Shown here piece by piece: positions 63,801-64,000 of a DNA stretch of 64,000 nt. A program made the position numbers and the translations under genes. Origin of the DNA: Campylorhamphus procurvoides. Its lineage: Eukaryota > Chordata > Aves > Passeriformes > Dendrocolaptidae. The stretch is from the NCBI GenBank assembly GCA_013396655.1, contig WBMV01004890.1:769025-833024 (forward strand), read 5' to 3'. Each line of letters begins with the position of its first letter. The stretch's first letter is position 1. Under the pieces are notes generated by a model. The model saw nothing but the letters and a program-made list of their open reading frames with translations, was not told where the DNA came from and searched no databases.

Positions 63801-64000
63801 ATCCCCGTAGGTTTGCGTAGGCTCAGGTTAATTGAGCTGAGCTTAGTTAGGAAGGAGAGGTTTGCAGGAGACAAGGCAGGCACTGCCCTCCTCCTGCTGA
63901 GCAAATCCATCCCTTTTGCCATCTTTTATAGCCCAAGTTGAAACCTTGACAGCACTACCCTTCCAACTGTATCTGCATGGATTGTACCTTGTGACTTCAG
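57849..64000. other. Long non-coding stretch, no gene seen
   Basis: No supported gene. AT-rich blocks with TAATTA motifs lie at about 58120-58270, 61100-61135 and 63720-63780. GC-richer patches at about 59100-59400 and 60340-60760 carry overlapping frames on both strands (up to 122 codons, 59018-59386 minus) with no recognised domain. No interspersed repeat was recognised with confidence. Confidence 0.5.

Overview
The window looks like non-coding nuclear DNA from a bird, possibly a songbird. All recognisable interspersed repeats are CR1-type LINE pieces and LTRs of an endogenous retrovirus family that I recognise from bird genomes. I see no mammalian SINE or L1 sequence, no bacterial gene organisation and little CpG. 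The organism call rests on this repeat content only.

I find no protein-coding gene, exon, tRNA or rRNA that I can support. The longest open frame is 161 codons (22748-23233), about what chance gives in 64 kb read in six frames. The stretch is either a gene desert or the inside of a very large intron, and I cannot name the locus. Four of five CR1 pieces and two of three LTR pieces lie on the minus strand, which is a weak hint of a plus-strand host transcript.

Layout. 1-6.9 kb: AT-rich DNA with a short CR1 3' end (801-880, minus), an old LINE reverse transcriptase relic (about 4740-5480, minus) and a younger CR1 3' end (6720-6935, minus). 6.9-13.4 kb: non-coding DNA with a diverged 57-bp-period duplication (11404-11496), two RFX-like sites (11929-11970), a truncated LTR (12401-12520, minus) and a five-copy 62-bp minisatellite (13101-13410). 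13.4-27.3 kb: mostly unique sequence, one near-complete solo LTR (20323-20709, plus), a (TA)12 run (26074-26097) and an old CR1 end (27155-27325, plus). 27.3-44.8 kb: unique AT-rich DNA with a perfect X-box-like palindrome (30379-30392), a second solo LTR (36503-36853, minus) and a long CR1 relic (38521-38960, minus). 44.8-64 kb: unique DNA with TAAT-rich blocks and, at 57521-57848, the most striking object: a 20-bp minisatellite with 15 identical consecutive copies after one divergent copy.

No genes act together here. What can be read is repeat history, two variable-number tandem repeats and some candidate regulatory sequence that needs cross-species alignment to judge. I did not find a convincing new biological system; the 20-bp array is the best candidate for follow-up.
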